A DNA stretch of 64,000 nt, taken from contig CM043967.1 of assembly GCA_014529385.2 (NCBI GenBank), positions 82,160,278-82,224,277 of the forward strand, read 5' to 3'. Position 1 is the stretch's first letter. Each line of letters begins with the position of its first letter. This document shows, one piece after another, positions 55,349 through 64,000 of this stretch. Source of the DNA: Adiantum capillus-veneris. Its lineage: Eukaryota > Streptophyta > Polypodiopsida > Polypodiales > Pteridaceae. A model generated the notes under the pieces. That model did no database searches. It saw only the letters and a program-made list of their open reading frames with translations, and had not been told where the DNA came from. The translations under genes and the position numbers were made by a program.

Positions 55349-58300
55349 GAGTGAATCTCTCCAAGATCCACCATATCGAATGCAGAAGACAATAAATTTT
55401 TCACTTGCTGAAGAAATCCCAAATCATTGGAAACAAGGATGGTATCATCCACATAAAGAGCAAGAATCACAAAACTGCTACCTTGGCATTTTATGTAAAA
55501 GTTGGGGTCTGACGAGCAAGAGATGAATCCTTTAGAGGTGAGAAAAAGATCAAATTTTGTATACCAGGCTCGCGAAGCTTGTTTGAGACCATATAGTGCC
55601 TTATGGAGTTGAGCAACAAGGTCTTCTTTACCTGGAATAACAAACCCTTCTGGTTGTTCCATATAAATTTCCTCTTCCAAGTCACCATTAAGAAAAGCAG
55701 TTCGCACATCCATTTGATGAGCTTCTAAATCAAATTGAACAGCAAATGCCAATAAAACTCGAACACTTGTAATGCGAACAACTGGTGAAAAAGTCTCTTG
55801 ATAATCAACACCAACTACTTGGGAGTAACCTTTTGCAACTAAACGCGCCTTGAACTTGTCAAAAGATCCATCTGCTTTTACTTTTGTTTTATACACCCAC
55901 TTACATTTAATAGCTGTACGACTAGGAGGTAATTCAGTTAGTATCCATGTACCTTTAGAGATAAGAGAATCATACTCTGCTTCCATAGCCTCTTGCCATT
56001 GATCCTTTTGTGGTGAAGAGATAGTTTCATCATAAGTAACGGGATCTTCAGAAGTTGAAAAAGCATTATCAGCAATATCGTCATCATAAACATGACATGA
56101 GCCATGTTCAAAATCAATAGGCAGATCAACAAAAATATCAATATCATCATTGGCAACATTTGGAATGGATGGTTGTGAGGAGGAAAGTTGCTCTATAGGA
56201 AGAGTTTCATCTTCTGAAAGAAATGGAAAAGCCTGAAGCAATGATTTAGTATCATCAGAATCATCCATGGACCATGAGCCTCCCATAAGCTGTTCGTTAA
56301 AAGTAGCATCACGATTCACAATTACTTTCTTGGAGGAAGGGTCATAGAATTTGTAGCCTTTGGATGTGTCAGAATATCTAATAAAAATAACTTTAAGACC
56401 AGGAGCATCAAGCTTTGTTCGTGTTTCTTTGGGAACATGAATATAAGCAATACATCCAAAGGTTCGAAAATGAGATACAGAAGGAATGTCACCTGTCCAT
56501 GCTGTGATGGGTATCTTACCAGAGGGTGTAGTAGTAGGAAGATGATTCTGAATAAATGTTGCTGTCAAAGTAGCTTCAGCACAGAAAACACGAGATAAGC
56601 CAGAATGAATCAGCATACATCTTACAGCATTGAGAATAGTGCGATTCTTTCGTTCAGCAACACCATTCTGTTGAGGCGAATATGGAATAGTGTGTTCATG
56701 ATGAATTCCTGTGTCAGCACAGTAACTCACAAACTCTCGAGAAACATATTCGCCTCCATTGTCACTACGAAGCTTCTTAAGGCGACGACCAGTTTGAAGT
56801 TCTGCAGCCTTGTGGAATTGTTTGAAAACAGATAAGGCTTCAAATTTTTGTCTAAGTAGAAATACAGTCGTATACCTTGAGAAATCATCAATGAAAGTAA
56901 TGAAGTAGCGATATTGTGATCTCGAAGAAGGTAGAGGTCCACATATATCAGTATGAACAAGATCCAAGATGTCATGAGAATGAGTTGTATTTGAAAGAGG
57001 AAAGGGTTTACGATTGTGTTTCCCAAGAGCACAAAATTCACAAATTCCCATATGGGGATGGGCTTTAAGATCCATGCCATGAACAAGATCACGACGTTGA
57101 AGATCAAGGAGTTTTGAGAAATCAGCATGAACAAAACGGTGATGCCATACTTTGCAATCATGATCACCTGGAGCAGTGACAATATTTGCTACAGCATCGT
57201 TGAGAGAGAGTTCAAATAAATTACCGTTTCGAGGAGCAGTGGCTATAGTCTGTCCATCTTTCTCAATTCGGCATTTGGTATAATCAAATCCAACAAACAG
57301 ACCAAGATCAACAAGTCTAGCAACTGAAAGAAGATTACGTTGAAGATCTGGTACATGTAATACTCCTCCCAAAATTCGAGTGGAAGAAGATAAGGTACCA
57401 AGATATAAGTCTCCAATACCCTTTACTTGACAAGTAGTATCATCAGCAAGATAAACAACACGTTGAACTGGCAGTGGATGATAGTTATGGAGCCACTTAG
57501 ACTGATATGTCATATTTCCTGTAGCACCAGAATCGACAATAAAAAGTGATCCATCACGTACATGAAGTATTCTGTCTGGAGCAACTGAACATAGGACGCA
57601 GCTTGTTTCTGGTACAATGTTGTTTCGATGTTCAGTAGCATATGCTCTATTCCGATCTGTGTCGAATCGACGCTTATAGCACATATGAGTGGGATGATCA
57701 GATCGTCCACAATATTCACAAGAAGAAGAAGAAGAGTCTCTAGATAAACGTGGTTGTTTTGTGGTAATATTGTGTTCTTCATCATATTGACGTGCCCAAC
57801 AATCATCTTTAGTATGGCCATTTCTGTTGCAGTAAGAACATTGCTTATTAGGAAATTTGAAACGAGAGAAAATATTACCGCGGCGGCCACCTTTGCGGTT
57901 TCCTCGTTGAAATGGACGCCTTCGAGCATAAAAAGCACGTTCCATCTGTTGTGACTCAGTCTCCTCTTGTGAAATCATAGCTGTATCGTGACCAGCATTC
58001 CGACGTTCTTGACGTTGAGAGTATTCAATTAAAGACATGCAAGCTTGGTCGAAATCAAGACCATCTTTATTAGAGAGAATAGTAACAATGTTATCATAAG
58101 AAGAGTCCTTCACCGTATCAAGGAGAAGTGTAATCAGTTGCTTTTGTGGAACAGGATCACCAAGAGCAGCAAGTTGATTAATAATAGATTTGAAAGACTC
58201 AATATATCCCGTCATGGAAGTACCAACTTCATATTGTAACTTGTTAAGCAACCCTCTCAAATAAAGTATTTCTGTAACAGATTTCTTCTGAAAGTTTGCA

Positions 58301-58722
58301 ATAAGGTACTTCCATACGTCATGGGAAGTAGGAAGTTCATACATATCAAGCAAAAGGGAATCAGTAAGAGCAGAAAGAATATACCGACGAGCTGATTTAT
58401 CACGTCGTTGCCAATCCGTATAGGCAACATTCCAATCTTCAAATATAGGTCCTTCAGTGATAAGCACGTTATCATTATCCGTATCAACAGGCTGAGGCGG
58501 ACAAACACGATTTCCAAGAACAACATCGGAGAGTTCATCGCCTTCAAGAATTAACAACATCTTTGCTTTCCAGCCTGGAAATCCTTGACCTTGGAAAGGA
58601 GGAACAGAACGTTGGCCAGAAGGAAAGCCGTTGACGAGAATATTCATAGCCATATCTTGTTGCGAGAAGACGTATAAGATAAGATCGCAGAATCTGCACA
58701 CCATATATGGTGAAAGCCGCAA
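55150..58722 (-). CDS. copia polyprotein of element B (gag-PR-IN-RT)
   Basis: The frame has 1190 codons. The likely start is Met24 (58653) at MAMNILVNGF, because the codons before it are leader. Gag (UBN2-like) spans about residues 50-255. Two zinc knuckles, CSYCNRNGHTKDDC (about 292) and CEYCGRSDHPTHMC (about 334), stand in tandem. Protease IVDSGATGN is near 394 and the integrase finger WHHRFVH...CEFC near 524-560. The integrase core has HTDICGP (about 590), SDNGGEY (about 654) and NGVAERKNRT (about 685). RT runs from KCKWVYKTK (about 937) to YVDDT (about 1087). All catalytic residues are present. The last residues after about 1140 are out of frame and replace the true C-terminus. Confidence 0.95.
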   Translation of the reverse strand: MRLSPYMVCRFCDLILYVFSQQDMAMNILVNGFPSGQRSVPPFQGQGFPGWKAKMLLILEGDELSDVVLGNRVCPPQPVDTDNDNVLITEGPIFEDWNVAYTDWQRRDKSARRYILSALTDSLLLDMYELPTSHDVWKYLIANFQKKSVTEILYLRGLLNKLQYEVGTSMTGYIESFKSIINQLAALGDPVPQKQLITLLLDTVKDSSYDNIVTILSNKDGLDFDQACMSLIEYSQRQERRNAGHDTAMISQEETESQQMERAFYARRRPFQRGNRKGGRRGNIFSRFKFPNKQCSYCNRNGHTKDDCWARQYDEEHNITTKQPRLSRDSSSSSCEYCGRSDHPTHMCYKRRFDTDRNRAYATEHRNNIVPETSCVLCSVAPDRILHVRDGSLFIVDSGATGNMTYQSKWLHNYHPLPVQRVVYLADDTTCQVKGIGDLYLGTLSSSTRILGGVLHVPDLQRNLLSVARLVDLGLFVGFDYTKCRIEKDGQTIATAPRNGNLFELSLNDAVANIVTAPGDHDCKVWHHRFVHADFSKLLDLQRRDLVHGMDLKAHPHMGICEFCALGKHNRKPFPLSNTTHSHDILDLVHTDICGPLPSSRSQYRYFITFIDDFSRYTTVFLLRQKFEALSVFKQFHKAAELQTGRRLKKLRSDNGGEYVSREFVSYCADTGIHHEHTIPYSPQQNGVAERKNRTILNAVRCMLIHSGLSRVFCAEATLTATFIQNHLPTTTPSGKIPITAWTGDIPSVSHFRTFGCIAYIHVPKETRTKLDAPGLKVIFIRYSDTSKGYKFYDPSSKKVIVNRDATFNEQLMGGSWSMDDSDDTKSLLQAFPFLSEDETLPIEQLSSSQPSIPNVANDDIDIFVDLPIDFEHGSCHVYDDDIADNAFSTSEDPVTYDETISSPQKDQWQEAMEAEYDSLISKGTWILTELPPSRTAIKCKWVYKTKVKADGSFDKFKARLVAKGYSQVVGVDYQETFSPVVRITSVRVLLAFAVQFDLEAHQMDVRTAFLNGDLEEEIYMEQPEGFVIPGKEDLVAQLHKALYGLKQASRAWYTKFDLFLTSKGFISCSSDPNFYIKCQGSSFVILALYVDDTILVSNDLGFLQQVKNLLSSAFDMVDLGEIHSCLGIQIQRNRTKGILYFDSQSLLQILFKNLVWNLHIQPAHLVLRALRRILLTMAVNLSQINLMLT

Positions 58723-59377
58723 TTGAGAATGAGAGAGATATGAGTACTATGTTCTGTCAACGATAAACGTAAGAAGGATGCTCAAGGAACGTCCAAAGAT
58801 GTGAGAGACGTCACCCAAAAAAGACAGGGTAAAGGAGACGTTAATAATAAACGAGTCCTCAAAATAGAGTGGTGTGAGATGCAAGATTGACGGCCACAAT
58901 ACGAATAGCAAAAAGCTAAATCTTCTCGAAAAAGTTAACGCCAAAATAAGAAAAACGATCGCGGACGCTTCACGAAGAAGTAGGACGAAGAAAGCTGCGT
59001 CAAGCTCTATTGCAGTAAAAACAGCATAACTTTCTGCTGCGAACTCCAATTGACGCAAACCTAGAACTCAAATCGAAGAGCTCGAGGAGACGAACATGTT
59101 TCTCCAAATTTCCCGTCTCTCCAAATTTTGAGCAGAACAGCAAGAAAAATTGAGATGAAGTTCAGGGTGTCATTAACAAGAAAACGTAATCAACGATTAG
59201 ATTGATTATAAATAAACGCCACATAAAACACTAATCATATTCTTCTTAACACAAAACAACCACAGTTAACAAGAATCAACGCTGAAAAATAAAATTTGTA
59301 ACAATTTTGAATCTTACATGCGAATCGCATACACATACTGTTGTCACCATGAATTGAATCTGCGCGTGATCGTTACC

Positions 59378-59389
59378 GCTCTGATACCA
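59378..59389 (-). promoter_or_regulatory. primer-binding site of B (tRNA-iMet type)
   Basis: Minus strand TGGTATCAGAGC immediately after the LTR. Confidence 0.95.
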
Positions 59390-59532
59390 TGTTGAGATGT
59401 AGAGAGAAAGAGAGAGAGACGAGACAAGAGACACACCATATACGCTCCGAAAGACTGATTCATATTGAGGACAAGATACAAATATATAGGTGAGACCAAG
59501 TTCAGTAGAGTGAGCCATATATAGCTCCAACA
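59390..59532 (-). mobile_element. 5' LTR of B
   Basis: 143 bp; differs from the 3' LTR at about 3 positions. ACAAT follows at 59533-59537. Confidence 0.95.
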
Positions 59533-59540
59533 ACAATTTC

Positions 59541-59880
59541 CTTCTTGTACTCAAATTAGTCATCAAAGTAAGTAGATTCTTTTGTAAACACATCTGGTGT
59601 GTCCCATCAAAGAACAACTTCCAAGGTATCGGGCTAAAGAAATATCGTTCATTGTTTTTGCATTGATGGCCCCATACATTAAACATAACAACGTCGAAGC
59701 ATCCCGTTGGCCATTAATAAAGAAAGAATGTTTCTGGCCATCCATGTTTCCTTTTTATGTACAATATTTGATTAGTGACAAAAATATCCTTTCCCAACTT
59801 ATATTGTATCCACTCAATACTCCCAACAAGCGAGGGTTTATTCTCATTGCAGCGTAATGATACCAAGCTCAAAATGTATT
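59541..59880 (-). pseudogene. Harbinger/PIF-type transposase relic (Plant_tran-like)
   Basis: Minus strand reads SLRCNENKPSLVGSIEWIQY, then KHGWPETFFLY and CFDVVMFNVWGHQCKNNERY. The order and spacing parallel the known plant pattern, in which a C/VNE-x-GxPG-x-LGSIDCMHW block is followed by G-KPT-VLE and then LWIWHAFFG-PGS-NDIN. Here E replaces the first catalytic D. A stop follows FFLY. Element B cuts the relic on its left side. The call rests on pattern memory and needs a profile search. Confidence 0.6.
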
Positions 59881-60266
59881 TGGTACAATACAATCCATAG
59901 ACATCAATGTTTTTTTCTCTTCCCTATTATGCATGGTAGTGACAAGTCCTTTGCACTTCCACTCAAGTTTGGAAATGCTCTTCCACCATAAGGCGAGGGA
60001 GTATACCCACCCATATACCTAGAGGTAATATGACAGTCATCTACACACACACCCCATCACTCAAGTTACTTAGAATAGTAAACCAAGATTCAAACTCAAA
60101 AAATATATTCAAAACAATATGCGTTACATCAAAATCAATTTTTTATAACTACAGAAGACCAAAAAGGTACATAGTGTTTCTAGGGAGATACATAAATACA
60201 AAAGGGTCCTATGAACCAATTCTTGGCTCCTAAAACCGAGGTCCTATACCTATATTTATTCACATC
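59881..60266. other. DNA between the transposase relic and the 226-codon ORF
   Basis: No clear gene; may hold further decayed transposase sequence. Confidence 0.35.
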
Positions 60267-60947
60267 TCAAGTATCAAATTTTAGCACTTCAACTTGTGCA
60301 TTGAAATTCACATCTTCCTTTTTGTACCATTCCTCCCCTCGTGTTACATTCGTGGGTGGTAATCCATTAAAGAAATTTACATAAGCATGCCGCTCATTTA
60401 CATCACCTCTGTAGAAATATCTACTTGAGTTCACTGCCATTGGTTGTGCTTGGGCAAGGTCACTAATGCACCTTGGCTTCTCGTAGTCATCAAAGGTAAC
60501 GGTGACATTGTGAGGGTCGTATTTGAGAATAGGTCCATAGACTTTATTGAACCAACCTTGGGGTACATAATAGAATCGGTTGGCGCCATTTAACTTCTTC
60601 CATACTCTAATTATGACATTTTCACAAAATCCGTATCTTTGGTTTAGAATGAGATCCTTCTTACTAAGTATGAGTTCTCGACTTGGTATGTTCAAAAGCG
60701 AGCACAGATTAAGGTAAAGAGAATATCCTTGCACTTTAAAATCACCTTCTTGGATCTTTCCCTTTACCCAAAGCTGTGGGTTGGTCATAAATCTATCATG
60801 CACTTGTGTCTGACGTTTAAACTGAGATTCAACATATAACTCCCATTCTATGTAAGTGTTCGGTACCAGGTAGTCTCTACTCCCCTTTGAAGCTCGAACC
60901 ACTTCAAAGTCTCTCGGGAGTTCATCTAGAAAATTTAGAAGATCCAT
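60267..60947 (-). CDS. unrecognised 226-residue protein
   Basis: Clean frame starting MDLLNFLDELPRDFEV and ending EVLKFDT. It is rich in Tyr, Phe and Asn and looks globular (WELYVESQFKRQTQVHDRF, VPQGWFNKVYGPIL, YDPHNVTVTFDDYEKPRC). No signal peptide, membrane segment or finger is seen. It lies about 390 bp inside a primer-site-like sequence on the same strand, so it may be the first ORF of an unknown retroelement. It could equally be a domesticated or host gene. A second in-line stretch is at 61053-61253. Confidence 0.45.
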   Translation of the reverse strand: MDLLNFLDELPRDFEVVRASKGSRDYLVPNTYIEWELYVESQFKRQTQVHDRFMTNPQLWVKGKIQEGDFKVQGYSLYLNLCSLLNIPSRELILSKKDLILNQRYGFCENVIIRVWKKLNGANRFYYVPQGWFNKVYGPILKYDPHNVTVTFDDYEKPRCISDLAQAQPMAVNSSRYFYRGDVNERHAYVNFFNGLPPTNVTRGEEWYKKEDVNFNAQVEVLKFDT

Positions 60948-61052
60948 CTACATCAAGACAAGGAGAGAAAAACTTAGTACGCATGTGAACCAAAACTGAG
61001 TCTATGCTTCTTTTATTCATGAAAAATTGATTATTATGACTTCTTTACAATA

Positions 61053-61253
61053 TTATGGGTGCCTTGGAGCTAATTCTCTAGATATTATTTTAAGGCTCAT
61101 GACAGGGTATCCTCTCAAACCTCCCACACGACAACGTGGTCTGTAGTTATCTTCTATTTTTTCTTTTCCTATGACAGCTGCAAGAGCTTCTAATGTCTTA
61201 GCAACTTCGGCAATCCTTAACATTTGGGAGCGCATCGCCAAGTAATAGAACAT
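61053..61253 (-). CDS. unrecognised 66-residue ORF
   Basis: Reads MRSQMLRIAEVAKTLEALAAVIGKEK in its N-terminal half, with helical heptad-like spacing, then Arg/Pro-rich sequence. It lies between the primer-site-like sequence and the 226-codon ORF. Confidence 0.25.
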   Translation of the reverse strand: MFYYLAMRSQMLRIAEVAKTLEALAAVIGKEKIEDNYRPRCRVGGLRGYPVMSLKIISRELAPRHP

Positions 61254-61338
61254 GTCTTCTAGGCCTAACCATATTTTGAGTTGAAGTAGCCTGAGGACTA
61301 GTATCAGGCTTTAGCTATCCCAATAACCTTAAGCATAC

Positions 61339-61350
61339 GCTTTGATACCA
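61339..61350 (-). promoter_or_regulatory. primer-site-like sequence
   Basis: Minus strand CTCTCA, CC, TGGTATCAAAGC. This is one base from the initiator-Met primer site, after a plausible LTR end. No partner LTR is seen. Confidence 0.4.
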
Positions 61351-61618
61351 GGTGAGAGATACCCCTCCCTGGGGGTCTATGCACAAAATATACAGTTTAT
61401 ATCTTTATATAATTTTCAACATACATCAAAGTTGCGAAAGCATTTGCATAGAGGAGGAGCTCTCAGCACCGAAGCATGGAGTCTAGGCCATGAGTCGTAG
61501 TCCATGAGCCCGCCATGAGTTTAGGCCATGGAGCTACCTCTAAATAGGTGTTATGAATGAAAGCGTATATAACATTGTGGAGGGTGAATATATGTGTACA
61601 CTGCGTTGCGGGAAGAGG

Positions 61619-61621
<3 letters not shown>

Positions 61622-61686
<65 letters not shown>
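61622..61686 (+). repeat. (AG)n microsatellite, 65 bp
   Basis: Uninterrupted AG run; ORFs of poly-Ser/Leu on the minus strand are artefacts. Confidence 0.95.
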
Positions 61687-61690
<4 letters not shown>

Positions 61691-61720
61691 AGTGTAGGGT
61701 GAACAGAGTGCACAGAGACG

Positions 61721-61909
61721 TTGGTGCAGCCAGATTTGGTCGGCCCAATGAGAGCTCAAAAGCTAGTACCTAGATATTTGCAAGCAAGTGGCAAAGTGCT
61801 TCAATGGCTATTTGATGCAAGGTATGGCAAGCATTGCCAGGATGTGTATGCTAAATGTGGTTGTTTGAAGGTGATGGCAAATTTTAGCACTACGGATCGG
61901 AGGAGTTGA
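61721..61909 (+). pseudogene. possible pentatricopeptide-repeat fragment
   Basis: The end of the frame reads VYAKCGCLKVMANFSTTDRR, close to the conserved plant PPR phrase MYAKCGxLxxAxxVFxxMxxR. Only about one motif is visible and no start or further repeats follow, so it would be a gene fragment. Confidence 0.35.
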
Positions 61910-62160
61910 GAAGGCTCCAAGTGTCAGGTTTTTTGTGTTTCGTACAACTTCAAATTTGGGTCTATTCGGCAAGGCTATACCATGGAGAAACCATCTGTTG
62001 TAGATGGACGGCATTGTCTTTGCTCAAGTTATATGTGGATTGCACTCGAGCTGGACATCGACAATCGGAAGCATGCCGGCGTGTGAAGTGGGACCATGAA
62101 ACCCAAGTTTTTTTTTATGCTATTAATAAAAAAACAAAAGGCTAGCTGTAGTTCAAGGGG
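61910..62160. other. no gene seen
   Basis: Short stretch between the possible PPR fragment and the hAT-like element; no motif recognised. Confidence 0.4.
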
Positions 62161-62161
62161 G

Positions 62162-62169
62162 GTGGCGGG
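62162..62169 (+). repeat. 8-bp target duplication GTGGCGGG (left)
   Basis: Repeated exactly at 63848-63855, flush with both CAGTG termini. Confidence 0.88.
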
Positions 62170-63847
62170 CAGTGTTAGGATTTGACGCCCTTCTTCCCTT
62201 CTTTGACTCTCGAGCCCTTCGTTTGAAGGCCACTTTGAGGCAACGCCGGTGTTTTGAAGGGAGAAGGAAAAATCTGCCCATCCTCATGGAAGGATGCTAA
62301 TCCCGCTCTCCTGTCATTAGAAGGGCAACCCTTAGGAAAGCCCTTCGTGGAGTTTAACTGAGGTCAAGGCCCACCAACGATAGGAGTGGAGACATTTGCA
62401 TTCACATTCACATTTTACATATTAACAAGAATTAAAAGTAGATGAGGGGGATTAAGCCATTCATAATTTCGTAATTTTCTAAATTCTAATGGGAAATGGG
62501 CCAGTGGCCATTGCTAAGTTCTAACTTAACCTAGTGGGAAATGGGCGACTCAGTGCTCACCCAAAATTTGAAACGAGCTAGACTCCAGAGCATGGCACGA
62601 GCATCACGAGTGTAACTCTTGCTCTCAGCCTCTCTCTGTAGGTGTCTGTAGGGATTTGGAAAGATATCGGGTGTCGATGGTCACAAGGGCGGCTAACATC
62701 ATCCCCACACACAACAAAGGAACTGTAGCAAAAGAGGAGAGAGAAATGTGGGATTTGCTACATCAACGCATGAGAGAGTTGGGAGGTCTTGTGACAACAC
62801 GAAGTGTCACAAACTGTGACGTGGCATGCCCACAACACACATACACACTCTCTGCTGCCTACACCCGAAATCCGGCTGATTGCTGACATGGCACTGCTGT
62901 ACGGACAAGGTCCCGCAAATTCTGGCGAAGATCGCGGAGTTTCCACGTGGCAGGTTATACGAACTCTAGTGAAAATTGTGAAGACTGAATTGCAACAGAT
63001 TTGCTTTTTGGGCATGCTTTTTGGAAATCTCACGCAATCTTTAAAAGATGCTTTATTTTACATTAAGCAAGAATGAGAGAGAAAGAGTCTCTTGCTTTAT
63101 TTTTCGAGGAGATTTTAACTTGAAGCTTTTGGGGGTTTTTGATTTTCAGTTTTTGGGGGCTCTGCTTTTAGCATCCCTTTGTATTCTTTAAATAAGCAGG
63201 TAGGGCCTCACAACTCAGAGCATCTAAACAGAGTCTGAGCATGAACGCCTGCCCACACTCTTGTACTTCGAACACATATTAATACATAAAGAAATATCGA
63301 ATGGGGCTCCAGTCTTTGGGGCCAATATCTCTACGCACGGAACTCCGTCGGGCCAGTGTCGAATCAATTGTGAACTGTGAATTGTTCTAAAGTGTTTATT
63401 TGTGTTGTCGCGGTAGATTCTCGACTTGGAGTATCCAAGTCTGCTACACAAAGACTCGTGAGCAGAGACTTGCGAGCAGCCTTCGGACTCTTCTCGGGCT
63501 CTCAGTCTGCCCCCTATTAAGCTTCTGCATCGGACAATGTAAGAATTGATTAGTTTCTCCAATAGAGTCTACTTGTTTCTTGTATGGAAAATGGATGCCT
63601 TGACATTCAATTTGCATTTGTACAAATGAATGTTGCTACTACTCTTTGCTGGCCTTTGTCATGAACAAATATTTGGTAGTGCTGAAAAATGCTTGTTCTT
63701 TAAGTTTTTTGTGCTGCGTAAGGGGACATTTTTTACTCTTCTGCCATTGAAAGGGCAATGTTAATTTTTTCCCTTGCATCCAGAAGGGCATACTTCTTAC
63801 ATGCCTGTCTTTTGACATTTTGTGTTGCCTGTCAAATCCTAACACTG
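62170..63847. mobile_element. non-autonomous hAT-like transposon, 1678 bp
   Basis: Both ends carry the perfect 17-bp inverted repeat CAGTGTTAGGATTTGAC, and an 8-bp duplication GTGGCGGG flanks them. hAT elements have 8-bp duplications and often start CA-GTG or CAGGG. GCCCTTC and its reverse complement recur near the left end (62187, 62214, 62320, 62340) and near the right end (63783), like subterminal transposase-binding repeats. No transposase frame is present; the 112-codon ORF at 63224-63562 (minus) is not recognised. Confidence 0.85.
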
Positions 63848-63855
63848 GTGGCGGG
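63848..63855 (+). repeat. 8-bp target duplication GTGGCGGG (right)
   Basis: Second copy, matching 62162-62169. Confidence 0.88.
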
Positions 63856-64000
63856 CTCCAGTTCCTGGGGAAAGGTGCGCCATCTGTGGGTGGCATTGAT
63901 TGGGAGGCAGTTCTGCCACTTGGAGGCTGCATGAGAGGTTGCCAGAAGGGGCTGGAAGTTACAGGAGAAGGAAGATCGTAAGTTGGCGGGGTGGTGGCCT
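63856..64000. other. flank of the hAT-like element
   Basis: GC-richer sequence continuing to the window end; too short to assign. Confidence 0.4.

Larger units (their letters stand above)
54077..59532 (-). mobile_element. Ty1/copia element B, near-intact, 143-bp LTRs
   Basis: LTRs 54077-54219 and 59390-59532 (143 bp each, about 3 differences by eye), primer site 59378-59389, purine tract 54220-54229, target duplication ACAAT at 54072-54076 and 59533-59537. The polyprotein is open from 58722 to 55150 and continues in the next frame to 54467. Same family as element A, but younger by LTR comparison. Confidence 0.96.

Noticed and set aside
60030-60233. Plus-strand ORF upstream of the 226-codon ORF
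   Set aside because: No recognised motif, and the AT-rich composition gives chance frames.
62173-63844. Candidate LTR TGTTAGG...CCTAACA
   Set aside because: The inverted repeat extends to CAGTG on both sides and an exact 8-bp duplication sits outside it, which fits a hAT-like DNA element better. No convincing primer site or purine tract.
1-64000. A host gene island or biosynthetic cluster
   Set aside because: Apart from a few unrecognised ORFs, all long frames belong to transposable elements. No intact cellular gene could be supported.

Overview
The window is repeat-rich nuclear DNA of a land plant. Almost all recognisable coding sequence comes from Ty1/copia and Ty3/gypsy retrotransposons, with plant-type primer sites (TGGTATCAGAGC or TGGTATTAGAGC next to an LTR), a Tat-like gypsy with an extra RNase H, a chromodomain gypsy, Harbinger- and CACTA-like remnants, a hAT-like element, and long TC/GA runs. 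I found no intact cellular gene, ribosomal RNA, organelle insert or prokaryotic feature. The species cannot be named from the sequence; a large-genome seed plant, fern, lycophyte or bryophyte would all fit.

Bases 1-7138 hold the 3' part of a Tat-like gypsy (+), a second gypsy protease-RT fragment joined to a broken copia LTR, and about 1 kb of unassigned DNA. Bases 7144-25784 are a four-level nest. Copia element D (-), flanked by the duplication GGCCA, carries TR-GAG-like element C (-) in its 3' LTR. C carries copia element A (+) in its own 3' LTR, and A carries an 820-bp solo-LTR-like insert in its leader. D also has a small inverted-repeat element in its RT and a 678-bp terminal-inverted-repeat element in its 3' LTR. 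D sits in the leader or gag start of element J, a gypsy reduced to gag plus the integrase C-terminus (to about 27.5 kb).

Bases 28.9-33.5 kb look like an old gag-only element G between diverged direct repeats. Bases 33.5-43.4 kb are a decayed Tat/Athila-like gypsy E (-) split by a younger chromovirus F (35868-43193). Bases 43.4-53.7 kb are a patchwork: a foldback hairpin, a short-period repeat, three tandem units with RNA polymerase III A and B boxes, a CACTA-like end, decayed unrecognised coding sequence on the minus strand, microsatellites, and a gypsy gag-protease relic H.

Bases 54077-59532 are copia element B (-), the best preserved element: exact ACAAT duplication, 143-bp LTRs and a 1190-codon reading frame with one apparent frameshift. 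It belongs to the same family as A and is inserted in a Harbinger-type transposase relic. Further right are a 226-codon unrecognised ORF, a primer-site-like sequence, a possible pentatricopeptide fragment, and a 1678-bp non-autonomous hAT-like transposon with perfect 17-bp inverted repeats and an 8-bp duplication.

The genes work together only within each element. Domain order is gag-protease-integrase-RT-RNase H in copia A, B and D, and gag-protease-RT-RNase H-integrase in the gypsies. Coordinates of degenerate elements are by eye and can be off by tens of bases; boundaries supported by target-site duplications are exact.
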